From: WHSW01 sp963781265
GTDB taxonomy: Bacteria > Actinomycetota > Thermoleophilia > Solirubrobacterales > 70-9
Assembly: GCA_963781265.1 (NCBI GenBank)
Contig: CAWAFH010000014.1
Coordinates: forward strand, 1-64,000
DNA length: 64,000 nucleotides
Reading direction: 5' to 3'
Part shown: in pieces, positions 50,270 through 59,561 of the stretch
Layout of the letters: each line of letters opens with the position of its first letter
How positions within the stretch are numbered: position 1 is the first letter of the stretch
Notes under the pieces: model-generated
Databases searched by the model: none
What the model was told of the DNA's origin: nothing
Seen by the model: only the letters and a program-made list of their open reading frames with translations
Made by a program: the position numbers and the translations under genes

Positions 50270-51298
50270 TCAGGCAAGCCTGAGCTCGGCCTCGGCGGCG
50301 GCCTCCGCGAGGCGCTCGACCGTGCGCCCGAACTGCTTCGCGCCCTCGGCCGCCTCGGCGCCGTACTGGCCGGCGGCGTAGCGGGCGTAGACGCCCTCGA
50401 GGATGATCGCCAGCTTCCAGAGCCCGAGCGCGACGTAGAAGTCGATCTCGCTCAGGTCGCGGCCGGATCGCTCGCCGTAGCGCTCCTTGACGTGATCGCG
50501 TCCGGGAAAGCCCGGCGCCATCGTCGCCGGCCGCATCAGCGGCACCAGCTCGTCGCCTTCCTCGCCCCAGTAGACCAACAGCAGGCCGACGTCGGCGAGC
50601 GGGTCGCCGAGCGTGCACAGCTCCCAGTCGACCACCGCGGCGACCTCGCCCGCCGGCGAGAGGATCATGTTGTCGAGGCGGTAGTCGCCGTGGACGATGG
50701 TGGCCGGCCCCTGCTCGGGGATGCGCGCGACGAGCCGATCGTGGACCTCGTCGATCAGCGGCAGCTCGCGGGTGTGCTGCTTGGTGAACTGGCCCTGCCA
50801 GCGATGCAGCTGGCGCGCGACGTAGTCCTGCTTCTTCGCCAGCTCGCCGAGGCCCACCTGGTCCGGATCCACCTCGTGGATCGCGACCAGCGTGTCGACG
50901 ACGCGGTCGGCGATCGCCTGCCGGTCGGCGGCGTCCGGGAACTCGTCAGCGTCGTCGATCGAGCGCAGGATCGGACCCTCGACCCAGCCCATCACGTAGA
51001 ACGGATCGTCGCCCTCGCTGAGCCCGACGACCGGCGGCACCGGGACCGAGGTGTCCTGCAGGGCGGAGATGATCCGGTGCTCGCGGCCCATGTCGTGGGC
51101 GGAGGCGAGTCGCGAACCGAGCGGCGGGCGGCGCAGAGCCCAGCGGCGCCCCGCCGCGTCGCTGACCGCGTAGGTGAGGTTCGAGCGCCCGCCGGCGATC
51201 TGCTCGAAGCTCAGCGGCAGCTCGACCTCTCCCGCGTGGGCGGTGAACCAGGCCTCGACCCGGGGGACGTCGATGCCGTCAGTAGCCTGCGCGGCCAT
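50270..51298 (-). CDS. APH-family phosphotransferase (ACAD10/11 kinase-domain type)
   Basis: 342 residues starting MAAQATDGIDVPRVEAW. The nucleotide loop is QIAGGRSNLTYAVSD, RRPPLGSRLASAHDMGREHR is the family's conserved stretch, and the catalytic loop HGDYRLDNMIL (about 203) and metal site VVDWELCTLGDPLAD (about 222) are intact. In levulinate catabolism and in ACAD10/11 such enzymes phosphorylate 4-hydroxyacyl-CoAs. Its ATG (51298-51296) shares CATG with the ATG of the divergent HAD gene, and TAGGCT at 51312-51307 is 8 bases upstream. Confidence 0.92.
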   Translation of the reverse strand: MAAQATDGIDVPRVEAWFTAHAGEVELPLSFEQIAGGRSNLTYAVSDAAGRRWALRRPPLGSRLASAHDMGREHRIISALQDTSVPVPPVVGLSEGDDPFYVMGWVEGPILRSIDDADEFPDAADRQAIADRVVDTLVAIHEVDPDQVGLGELAKKQDYVARQLHRWQGQFTKQHTRELPLIDEVHDRLVARIPEQGPATIVHGDYRLDNMILSPAGEVAAVVDWELCTLGDPLADVGLLLVYWGEEGDELVPLMRPATMAPGFPGRDHVKERYGERSGRDLSEIDFYVALGLWKLAIILEGVYARYAAGQYGAEAAEGAKQFGRTVERLAEAAAEAELRLA

Positions 51299-51312
51299 GG
51301 CGGGGAAGCCTA
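51283..51312. promoter_or_regulatory. face-to-face leaderless promoters with overlapping start codons
   Basis: Plus strand: TAGCCT (51283-51288), 8 bases, ATG 51297. Minus strand: TAGGCT (51312-51307), 8 bases, ATG 51298. The two start codons share CATG. Each -10 lies inside the first codons of the other gene, so each transcript must run through the other promoter and both polymerases cannot sit there together. Confidence 0.6.
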
Positions 51313-51926
51313 TTGCTCTGGTGGTCGACTTCGGCGGCGTCCTGACGACCGACATCTGGCCGGCTTTCGCCGCCTTCTGCGAGGGAGAGGGCCTGGCGCC
51401 CGAAACCGTGCGCGAGCTGTTTCGCGGGGACAGCGAGGCGCTGGCGCTGCTGCGCAGCCTCGAGAAGGGGGAGCTCTCCGACGCGGAGTTCGAGGAGCGC
51501 TTCGGCGCGCTGCTCGGAGTCGCCGACCACACCGACCTGATCACGCGGATGTTCGCCGGCCTGGCGCCGGAGCGGCGGATGGTCGACGCGGTCTCGGCGG
51601 CGCGCGAGGGCGGCGTCAAGACCGGGCTGATCTCGAACTCCTGGGGGCTGGGGATCTACGACCGGCTGGAGTCGACCGAGATCTTCGACGCTGCCGTGAT
51701 CTCGGGCGAGGTCGGCTTGCACAAGCCGCAGCCCGAGATCTACCTGCTCGCGTGCGAACGGCTCTCGATCGAGCCGGCGCAGGCCGTCTTCGTCGACGAC
51801 CTGCGCGAGAACTGCACCGGCGCCGAGGCGGTCGGGATGACCGCGCTGCTTCACCGCCAGCCGGACGAAACCGTCGCGAAGCTCGAGCAGCTGTTCGGGC
51901 TCGAGCTCAGCAGTCGCTCCCGCTGA
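51297..51926 (+). CDS. HAD-superfamily hydrolase (ACAD10 N-domain type)
   Basis: 209 residues starting MAGKPIALVVDFGGVL; the nucleophile Asp is in VVDFGGVL (about residue 10). Motif II is LISNSWG, the Lys motif is GLHKPQPEIY, and motif III is FVDDLRENCTGAEAVGM. The cap is a small helical bundle. Class: subfamily I phosphatase/epoxide-hydrolase-like. It is the third part of the ACAD10-like set with the dehydrogenase and kinase nearby. Its 3' end overlaps the convergent membrane-protein gene by 20 bases. Confidence 0.9.
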   Translation: MAGKPIALVVDFGGVLTTDIWPAFAAFCEGEGLAPETVRELFRGDSEALALLRSLEKGELSDAEFEERFGALLGVADHTDLITRMFAGLAPERRMVDAVSAAREGGVKTGLISNSWGLGIYDRLESTEIFDAAVISGEVGLHKPQPEIYLLACERLSIEPAQAVFVDDLRENCTGAEAVGMTALLHRQPDETVAKLEQLFGLELSSRSR

Positions 51927-53424
51927 GGCCGACCCCGAGCCTGATGGTCCCGGGCGCAGCGACCTCGACCTGAGTGCTGCCGTCGTGATCGCGCACGCAT
52001 GCGTCGCCCTCGGCCACCGTCCACCAGCGATTCCAGTTGAGCTCGAGGTCGTAGACGCCCGGGCGGGGCGCCTCGAGCACGACCTCGTCGGCGGCGGCGC
52101 TCTCGACCCCGACCGGGCGCGGGCGCTTCACCCGGTAGAGGATCCAGTGGTCATCGCTCCACACCGGGCTCAGGTAGTCGAGCCCGCCCTCGATCAGGGC
52201 CACCTCGTCGACCGCGAGCACGTCGCGAGGCACGTCCTCGGGCAGGGCGACCCAGGAGACCGCGTGGTCGTCGAGCCAGGCGCGATACGCGTCGGCGGTC
52301 AGCGCGCCCTCGGTGAACAGGTCGAAGTCGTCGGACTCGAGCTGGCGCAGCCAGCCGCGGGCGATCGGGTGCTCGCGAGCGACGTAGGCGGCCTCCCAGC
52401 GGTTCTTGGTCGGCGGGATCTCGATCCGCACCCCACGGCCGAGGCCGCGCCGGTCGAGCTCGGCGAGCAGCGGCTCGTAGAAGGCGCGCTCGGTCGACGG
52501 GTCGCCCGAGGCCTTGCGCACGTCGCGCACCGGGGCGACCAGCTGCCAGTAGAGCAGCGGCAGCGACACGGCCAGCACCACCCAGCGCCCGCGCGGCCAC
52601 AGCACCAGCGCGAGCACCGGCCCGGCGAACAGCGCCCCGAGCCTGGTTACGTTGCCACCGACCGGGGTCTCGATCACGAACGCCGCGGTCGCACCAAGCG
52701 CGTAGAGGACCGTCCCGATCCGCAGGGCGCGGTACTCGCGCGGCACCAGCCAGAGGACGACGGCGGCGAGGATCGGAATCGCGATGTAGGCGCTGAACAC
52801 GAACGGCTCGTAGCCGCCGGTGGGGAAGGCGAGATTGAGGACCAGGATCGGCGCCGCGGCCCCGGCCAGCAGCCAGCCGCCGCGGCGACGCTCGCCGGCG
52901 AGCGCGATCGCGGCGCCGGCGAGGGCGACGAACAGGCCGGCGATCGGGCTCGCGAGGCTGGCGGCGGCGGCGAGCAGCGTCGCCGCCGCGAGCGAGCGGT
53001 CGAGCGCCAGCAGGGCGCCGAGCCCGAACGGGACCGCGAGCAGGAACGGGACCCGGCCGGTGAGCAGCCACAGGCCGGCCGCGGCGGCGAACCACAGCGA
53101 GGGAATGAGCGCGGCCGCGCCGAAGCGCCGCCGGGCGAGCAGCGCGAAGAGCGCCGCGGCGGCGACCACGGCGAGCGCGGCTGTCAGGCGCGGTCCGAGC
53201 AGGGCGCCGAGCGGCGGGTAGAGGACGCTGTAGGAGAGCAGGTAGTGGCCCGAGTACCAGGCGTCGTTGAAGATCGCGAAGCCGCTGTCGGCGAACAGAT
53301 CGGCGCGAAACGTCGCCGCCGCCAGATCCTCGCTCGCGGGGGCCCAGATCAGGTAGGCGGCGGCGAGCGCGACCGCGAGCAGGGTCGGCGCGAGCAGGAC
53401 GGTGCGGGGCGGGGCGGGGCGCAA
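51907..53424 (-). CDS. polytopic membrane protein of unknown function (GT-C-like layout)
   Basis: 505 residues from TTG 53424, the only start codon near the beginning of the coding signal. About ten to eleven hydrophobic helices fill residues 10-330 (LLAPTLLAVALAAAYLIW, ALFALLARRRFG, LLAAAASLASPIAGLFVA, LWLVPREYRALRIGTVLYA). After the helices is a soluble domain of about 170 residues with EIPPTKNRWEAAYVAREHP. This resembles lipid-linked sugar transferases in layout but no catalytic motif is clear. Divergent from the flippase-like gene (18-base gap). Confidence 0.7.
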   Translation of the reverse strand: MRPAPPRTVLLAPTLLAVALAAAYLIWAPASEDLAAATFRADLFADSGFAIFNDAWYSGHYLLSYSVLYPPLGALLGPRLTAALAVVAAAALFALLARRRFGAAALIPSLWFAAAAGLWLLTGRVPFLLAVPFGLGALLALDRSLAAATLLAAAASLASPIAGLFVALAGAAIALAGERRRGGWLLAGAAAPILVLNLAFPTGGYEPFVFSAYIAIPILAAVVLWLVPREYRALRIGTVLYALGATAAFVIETPVGGNVTRLGALFAGPVLALVLWPRGRWVVLAVSLPLLYWQLVAPVRDVRKASGDPSTERAFYEPLLAELDRRGLGRGVRIEIPPTKNRWEAAYVAREHPIARGWLRQLESDDFDLFTEGALTADAYRAWLDDHAVSWVALPEDVPRDVLAVDEVALIEGGLDYLSPVWSDDHWILYRVKRPRPVGVESAAADEVVLEAPRPGVYDLELNWNRWWTVAEGDACVRDHDGSTQVEVAAPGTIRLGVGLSGSDC

Positions 53425-53442
53425 GCGGCCTAGCCTTGCACG

Positions 53443-54444
53443 ATGCCGCTCGGCACCATCGACCTCGGCGGGCAGATCGATCGCGTCTGGAGCGCGATCG
53501 TCAGCTTCGGCGAGAACTTCACCCGGATCGACCTCCCCTACCTCGCGGCGGCGCTGGCGCTCTCGCTGGTGCTGCAGCTCTGCCGCGGGCACGCCTGGGC
53601 GAACGCGCTCCGCGCCGCCTACCCGGGCGGCGCGGTCTCGGAGCGCGGCGTCGTCGGCGCCTTCCTCGTCGGTGCCGGGATGAACGGCCTGCTGCCGGCG
53701 CGCGGCGGCGACGCGCTCAAGATCGTGCTCGCGAAGCGCAGCGTCCGGGGCTCGTCCTACCCGGCGATCATCTCCTCGTTCGCGGTGCTGGCGCCGTTCG
53801 ACTCCGGGATCGGCCTGCTCGTCCTCGGCTACGCGATCACCCGCGGACTGCTGCCGGCGGCGCCGCGGCTGCCGGAGCTGCCCGCGTTCGACATCTCGTT
53901 CTGGGCGGCGCACCCGCAGCTGCTGCTGTTCACGATCACCGTCGTCACGATCGGGCTGATCGCGCTGGTCGCTGTGCTGGCGCGCAAGGTGGAGTCCTTC
54001 TGGCGCCATCTGAAGCAGGGCGTCGTCATCTTCCGCGAGCCGCGCCGATACCTGCGCCAGGTGCTCGCGTGGCAGGCGGCCGGCTGGTGCGTGCGCTTCG
54101 CCTCCTTCTGGCTCTTCCTGGACGCGTTTCACATCGGCGGCTCGGTCGACAACGTCCTGCTGGTGATGTGCGTACAGGCGATCACCGGAGCCCTGCCGTT
54201 CACGCCCGGAGGGGCGGGCGCCCAGCAGGCGCTGCTGGTCGTCGCGCTCAACGGCCCCACCTACGCCGCGGTGCTCGCCTACTCGGTCGGCCAGCAGGTC
54301 GCGGTGACGGTCTGGGCGGTGGCGATCGCCTTCATCACCCTCGGCGTGGTCTTCCGCGCATGGGACCTGAAACGCCTGATCCGCGAGGGTCGTGAGGCGC
54401 GCGGCGACCCGGAGCCCCAAACCACCGGCCGAGATTCATCCTGA
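53443..54444 (+). CDS. lysylphosphatidylglycerol synthase TM-region / UPF0104 membrane protein
   Basis: 333 residues with eight predicted membrane helices. The family signature LPFTPGGAGAQQALLVVAL is near residue 250 and GMNGLLPARGGDALKIVLA near 80. Proteins of this type flip or bind lipids or act with glycosyltransferases; the LPG synthase domain is absent. ATG 53443 follows TAGCCT by 6 bases. The stop codon lies inside the palindromic element that follows. Confidence 0.88.
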   Translation: MPLGTIDLGGQIDRVWSAIVSFGENFTRIDLPYLAAALALSLVLQLCRGHAWANALRAAYPGGAVSERGVVGAFLVGAGMNGLLPARGGDALKIVLAKRSVRGSSYPAIISSFAVLAPFDSGIGLLVLGYAITRGLLPAAPRLPELPAFDISFWAAHPQLLLFTITVVTIGLIALVAVLARKVESFWRHLKQGVVIFREPRRYLRQVLAWQAAGWCVRFASFWLFLDAFHIGGSVDNVLLVMCVQAITGALPFTPGGAGAQQALLVVALNGPTYAAVLAYSVGQQVAVTVWAVAIAFITLGVVFRAWDLKRLIREGREARGDPEPQTTGRDSS

Positions 54445-54476
54445 CCACCGTGGAGGTGGTTGAGATGAAACTCGGC
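54428..54476. repeat. 49-nt palindromic element, copy 2
   Basis: Related to the element at 41934-41984: same outline, same A-A mismatch one pair in from GAG, and the same ACCACC/GGTGGT centre. A G-U pair in copy 1 is C-G here and another is T-A. It contains the stop codon of the flippase-like gene. Confidence 0.72.
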
Positions 54477-54478
54477 GG

Positions 54479-54514
54479 GGGGTCAGTCCTTCGCGGCGGG
54501 GTCAGTCCTTCGCG
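54479..54514. repeat. 17-bp direct repeat with 19-bp period at the end of the helicase gene
   Basis: GGGGTCAGTCCTTCGCG occurs at 54479-54495 and 54498-54514. On the reverse strand the repeat encodes the last codons GCG AAG GAC TGA of the helicase, so the gene end is duplicated after its own stop. It begins 3 bases from the palindromic element. Confidence 0.8.
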
Positions 54515-56019
54515 TACTCGACGCGGATCTGCTTGCCCTCGAGCTTGGTGCCGTCGAGGCGCTCGAGCGCCAGCTTCGCCTGATCGTCGCCGAGCTCGAC
54601 GAACGAGAACCGCTCGAGCACCCGGATGTCGCCGATCTGGTCGCCGGGGATCACGGCGCCCTCGGTCAGCGCCCAGCGCAGGTTGTCCTCGGTGATCCCG
54701 CTGCGCGCGCCGCGGTTGACGAACAGCTTCACCTTGCCGTTCTTGCCCTCCGCGGGCTCCTCGGGGCCCTGCTCGGCCTCCGGAGCGACCTCAGCCGGGA
54801 CCTCGTCGTCGGGCTCGAGCCGCTCGCGCTCGCGACCGCGCCGCGAGCGGCCTCGCGACTCGGAGTCGTGGTCGCGGCGCCGGGGCCGGGGGGCGTGCTC
54901 GATCCGGTCCTCGGGGGCCTCCCACTCGCCGATCGAGGTCTTCGCCTCACGCTCGATCCGGCCGATCTCCTCGCGCTGCTTCGGGGTCACGAAGGTGATC
55001 GCCCGGCCGGTGCGCCCGACCCGGCCGGTGCGGCCGATCCGGTGCACGTAGATCTCGGTGTTGTTGGGCAGGTCGTAGTTGATCACGTGGGTCACGTGCT
55101 CGATGTCGAGCCCGCGGGCGGCGACGTCCGTCGCGACCAGGAGCGGCATGCCGCGCTCCTTGAACTGGATCATGACCCCGTCGCGCTGACCCTGGCTCAT
55201 GTCGCCGTGCAGCGCCTTGACCCGCAGCCCGCGGTCGGCGAGCTGGCGGTCGAGCCGGGCGGCGCCGATCTTCGTCCGGCAGAAGATGATCGCCTGCTCG
55301 GGCTCCTCGGCCTTCAGCACGCTGATCAGCCGGTCGGTCTTCTCACGCGGCTCGACCTCGACGAACGCCTGCTCGATCGCGTCGACGGTGAGCTGCTTCG
55401 GCGTCACCTTGATCGTCACCGGTTCGTACATGTACGCCTCGGCGAGCCGGGCGATCGGGGCCGGCATCGTGGCCGAGAACAGCGCCGTCTGGCGACCGGA
55501 CGGGCACATGCGAAGGATCTTCTCGACGTCCTCGATGAAGCCGAGGTCGAGCATCTCGTCGGCCTCGTCGAGGACGACGTAGCGGGCCGAGGTGAGGACC
55601 AGCGAGCGGCGCGAGATCAGGTCCATCATCCGCCCGACGGTGGCGACGACCACCTGGGCGCCCTTGCGCAGGCGCGACTGCTGGGTCGCGATCGGGGCGC
55701 CGCCGAAGACCGCGACGACCTCGATGCCGACGTGCTCGGCGTAGGACCGCAGCGCCTGCGTCACCTGGATGCACAGCTCGCGGGTCGGCGTCATGACGAT
55801 CGCCTGGGTCTCGCCGTCGGCGGGATCGAGGTACTGCAGCAGCGGCAGGCCGAAGGCCGCGGTCTTGCCGGTGCCCGTCTGCGCCTGGCCGATCACGTCG
55901 TGGCCGCCGAGCAGCTCCGGGATCGCCTGCTCCTGGATCGCGGTCGGCTCGGTGTACCCGAGCTCGTCGAGGGCCTCGAGGATCTCGTCCTTGAGGCCCA
56001 GCTCTGCGAAGGTCGTCAT
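54502..56019 (-). CDS. DEAD-box ATP-dependent RNA helicase (DeaD/CsdA-like)
   Basis: 505 residues starting MTTFAELGLKDEILEALDEL. Q motif YTEPTAIQEQAIP, Walker A AQTGTGKTAAF, Ib TPTRELCIQ, motif II DEADEMLD (about 148), SAT, then VATDVAARGLDIEH and HRIGRTGRVGRTG. A charged linker (RPRRRDHDSESRGRSRRG) leads to a DbpA-type RNA-binding domain (KVKLFVNRGARSGITEDNLR). It unwinds structured RNA during ribosome assembly or cold adaptation. ATG 56019 overlaps the stop of the upstream quinone oxidoreductase (ATGA). Confidence 0.95.
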   Translation of the reverse strand: MTTFAELGLKDEILEALDELGYTEPTAIQEQAIPELLGGHDVIGQAQTGTGKTAAFGLPLLQYLDPADGETQAIVMTPTRELCIQVTQALRSYAEHVGIEVVAVFGGAPIATQQSRLRKGAQVVVATVGRMMDLISRRSLVLTSARYVVLDEADEMLDLGFIEDVEKILRMCPSGRQTALFSATMPAPIARLAEAYMYEPVTIKVTPKQLTVDAIEQAFVEVEPREKTDRLISVLKAEEPEQAIIFCRTKIGAARLDRQLADRGLRVKALHGDMSQGQRDGVMIQFKERGMPLLVATDVAARGLDIEHVTHVINYDLPNNTEIYVHRIGRTGRVGRTGRAITFVTPKQREEIGRIEREAKTSIGEWEAPEDRIEHAPRPRRRDHDSESRGRSRRGRERERLEPDDEVPAEVAPEAEQGPEEPAEGKNGKVKLFVNRGARSGITEDNLRWALTEGAVIPGDQIGDIRVLERFSFVELGDDQAKLALERLDGTKLEGKQIRVEYAKD

Positions 56020-56963
56020 CCGGCGGGATCCAAGAGCAACTTGCCGCTGGTGCGCCGTCCGGCGAGCTCCTCGTGCGCCCGGCGAGCCTCCGACATCGGG
56101 TACACGCCGCCCACGACGACCTCGAGCTCGCCGGAGGCAACCGCCCCGAACAGGTCGTCGATCATCGCCCCGAGTTCGTCGCGGCGACGGAGCAAATGCA
56201 TGAGCCAGAATCCGATCACTGCCCGAGAGTGTCGCAGCAAGTGGCCGGTACTGACCTGGTTGCGCTCTCGGGAGGCGATTCCGAAGACCACCATGCGCCC
56301 CAACGGAGCCAGCGTGCGCAGCGATTGCTCGAAGCTCGAGCCGCCGCTCATCTCGAACACCGCGTCGACCTCGCGTCCCTCGTTGGCCTCGAGGATGGCC
56401 GCCCCCAGGTCCGCGGCGCGCGAGTCGACGGTCGCGTCGGCGCCGAGCCGTGCGGCGAGGTCGCGCTTCTCCGCGGTCGAGGCGAGCCCGATCACCCGGG
56501 CGCCGGCGCGCTTCGCCAGCTGGACGGCGAGCGAGCCGGTGCCGCCCGCGGCGCCCTGGACGACGACCGTCTCGCCCGGCTCGAGCCGCGCGCAGCGGTG
56601 GACGAGCGCGTGGGCGGTCAGCCCCTGGAGCAGCAGCGCCGCCGCCTGGTCGTCGGTCACCTCGTCGGGGATCGGGACCAGCCACGACTCGGGCACGGCG
56701 ACCCGCTCCGCGTAGCCGCCGGTGGCGAGGATCGCGGCGACCCGGCGCCCGTCAGGGGCCCGGCCCGAGATCTCGGCGCCGGGCGTCATCGGCAGGGTCT
56801 GCTCGGCGACGTAGTGGTTGCGGGTCGCGTGGGTGTCGGCGAAGTTGATGCCCGCGCGCGAGACCTCGACGACGACCTCGCCATCGCCAGGCTCGGGGTC
56901 TGGCAGGTCAACGAGCTCCATGACCTCGGGCCCGCCGAACTCCTCGATCCGAATCGCCTTCAC
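56016..56963 (-). CDS. NADPH:quinone oxidoreductase, zinc-less MDR family
   Basis: 315 residues from GTG 56963. MKAIRIEEFGGPEVMELVDL opens the GroES-like domain and the cofactor site is VVQGAAGGTGSLAVQLAK. TTAEKRDLAARLGADATVD-like sequence and YPMSEARRAHEELAGRRTSG end the domain, as in QOR/crystallin-zeta enzymes. Structural zinc cysteines are absent, which is usual in this group. It reduces quinones or enones with NADPH. It is in an operon with the DEAD-box helicase downstream. Confidence 0.92.
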   Translation of the reverse strand: MKAIRIEEFGGPEVMELVDLPDPEPGDGEVVVEVSRAGINFADTHATRNHYVAEQTLPMTPGAEISGRAPDGRRVAAILATGGYAERVAVPESWLVPIPDEVTDDQAAALLLQGLTAHALVHRCARLEPGETVVVQGAAGGTGSLAVQLAKRAGARVIGLASTAEKRDLAARLGADATVDSRAADLGAAILEANEGREVDAVFEMSGGSSFEQSLRTLAPLGRMVVFGIASRERNQVSTGHLLRHSRAVIGFWLMHLLRRRDELGAMIDDLFGAVASGELEVVVGGVYPMSEARRAHEELAGRRTSGKLLLDPAG

Positions 56964-56973
56964 GGGCGCGGCG

Positions 56974-56994
56974 CCGCGGCCCGACGGGCCGCGG
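56974..56994. promoter_or_regulatory. perfect 21-nt palindrome between divergent genes
   Basis: CCGCGGCCCG and CGGGCCGCGG pair exactly around one A. It lies in the 101-base gap between the quinone oxidoreductase (start 56963) and the sugar kinase (start 57065). It may be an operator or an mRNA stem in the oxidoreductase leader. Confidence 0.45.
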
Positions 56995-57064
56995 TCGTCA
57001 GATTTCTACGTCGCATGCAGTTCCTGCATCGGGGTCCGGGGGATTTCCCTAGTCTGCCGGACTC

Positions 57065-57994
57065 ATGTCCCTGACCGTCGTCGGCTCGATCGCGTTCGAC
57101 AGCGTCAAGACTCCGTTCGGAGAGCGCGAGCGGATGCTCGGCGGCTCCGCCGTGCACTTCGCGCTCGCGGCCAGCTTCTTCACCGACGTCACGATCGTCG
57201 GCCCGGTCGGCGACGATTTCGGCGACGGCGAGCTCGCGGCCCTCCAGCGCCGCAGCGTCGACACCTCCGACATCGAGCGGGTCGCGGACGGCGAGACCTT
57301 CTTCTGGCGCGGCCACTACGACCACGACATGAACGTCGCCCACACGGACGACACGCAGCTCAACGTGTTCGCAGACTTCGAGCCGAAGCTGTCGCAGAAC
57401 TCGTGCGAGTCCCAGATGCTGTTCCTCGGCAACATCCAGCCCGACCTGCAGCGCCGGGTTCGCGCCCAGTCGTCGGCGAGCTTCGCCGCGCTCGACTCGA
57501 TGAACCTGTGGATCGACACCGCGCGCGAGGCGCTGGTCGCCGCGATCGCAGAGGTCGACTGCCTGCTCCTGAACGACGCCGAGCTGCGGATGCTGACCTC
57601 GGAGCCGAACCTGGCGCGCGCGGCCCGCGGGGCGATCGAGATGGGGCCGAGCGTCGTCATCGCGAAGCGCGGCGAGTACGGCGCGGTGCTGTTCAGCGAT
57701 GAGGACTCGTTCGCGATCCCCGGCCTGCCGCTGGAGGACGTCCGCGACCCGACCGGCGCCGGCGACAGCTTCGCCGGGGGCTTTCTCGGCTACCTCGACG
57801 CCGTCCGGGTCCGCGGCGAGCACGACGAACGGGCGCTGCGGCAGGCGATGGCGTACGGCTCGGTCATGGCGTCGTTCAACGTCGAGGACTTCGGCACCAC
57901 CCGGGTCGCGGCGCTCGACGAGTCCGAGATCGCGTCCCGGCTCGCCGAGTTCAAGCGGCTGACCGAGTTCGAGCTGCAGGCGCTGAACGCCTGA
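57065..57994 (+). CDS. PfkB-family sugar kinase
   Basis: 309 residues. MSLTVVGSIAFDSVKTPFGE opens the ribokinase fold, GGSAVHFALAASFFTDVTIV is the first signature, LLLNDAELRML lines the active site, and the anion-hole signature DPTGAGDSFAGGFLGYL (about 228) contains the catalytic Asp. It phosphorylates a sugar or a nucleoside; specificity is not clear. ATG 57065 follows TAGTCT by 9 bases. Confidence 0.92.
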   Translation: MSLTVVGSIAFDSVKTPFGERERMLGGSAVHFALAASFFTDVTIVGPVGDDFGDGELAALQRRSVDTSDIERVADGETFFWRGHYDHDMNVAHTDDTQLNVFADFEPKLSQNSCESQMLFLGNIQPDLQRRVRAQSSASFAALDSMNLWIDTAREALVAAIAEVDCLLLNDAELRMLTSEPNLARAARGAIEMGPSVVIAKRGEYGAVLFSDEDSFAIPGLPLEDVRDPTGAGDSFAGGFLGYLDAVRVRGEHDERALRQAMAYGSVMASFNVEDFGTTRVAALDESEIASRLAEFKRLTEFELQALNA

Positions 57995-58004
57995 GCGCTC
58001 TCGC

Positions 58005-58076
58005 TCAGGCCTCGGCCTTGGCGCGGTGGAGCTTGAGCTGTCGCCGTCGACCCCGGCATTTCTTGCACGGCTTCAT
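58005..58076 (-). CDS. possible 23-residue basic protein with a CxxC pair
   Basis: Frame ATG 58076 to TGA 58005 reads MKPCKKCRGRRRQLKLHRAK and AEA: two cysteines in a CKKC knuckle and 10 Lys/Arg. It lies in the 150-base gap before citrate synthase, on the opposite strand. There is no convincing Shine-Dalgarno site. It resembles the end of a small ribosomal-type zinc ribbon. A hairpin AGGCCC-TCG-GGGCCT at 58084-58098 lies just upstream. Could be chance. Confidence 0.3.
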   Translation of the reverse strand: MKPCKKCRGRRRQLKLHRAKAEA

Positions 58077-58144
58077 GGGCCAGAGGCCCTCGGGGCCTGA
58101 ACTGCGAGAATGGATCCGACTGCGAAACGAACTAGGAGAGGGCG

Positions 58145-59545
<1,401 letters not shown>

Positions 59546-59561
59546 TCCGCAGCGCCGGCCG

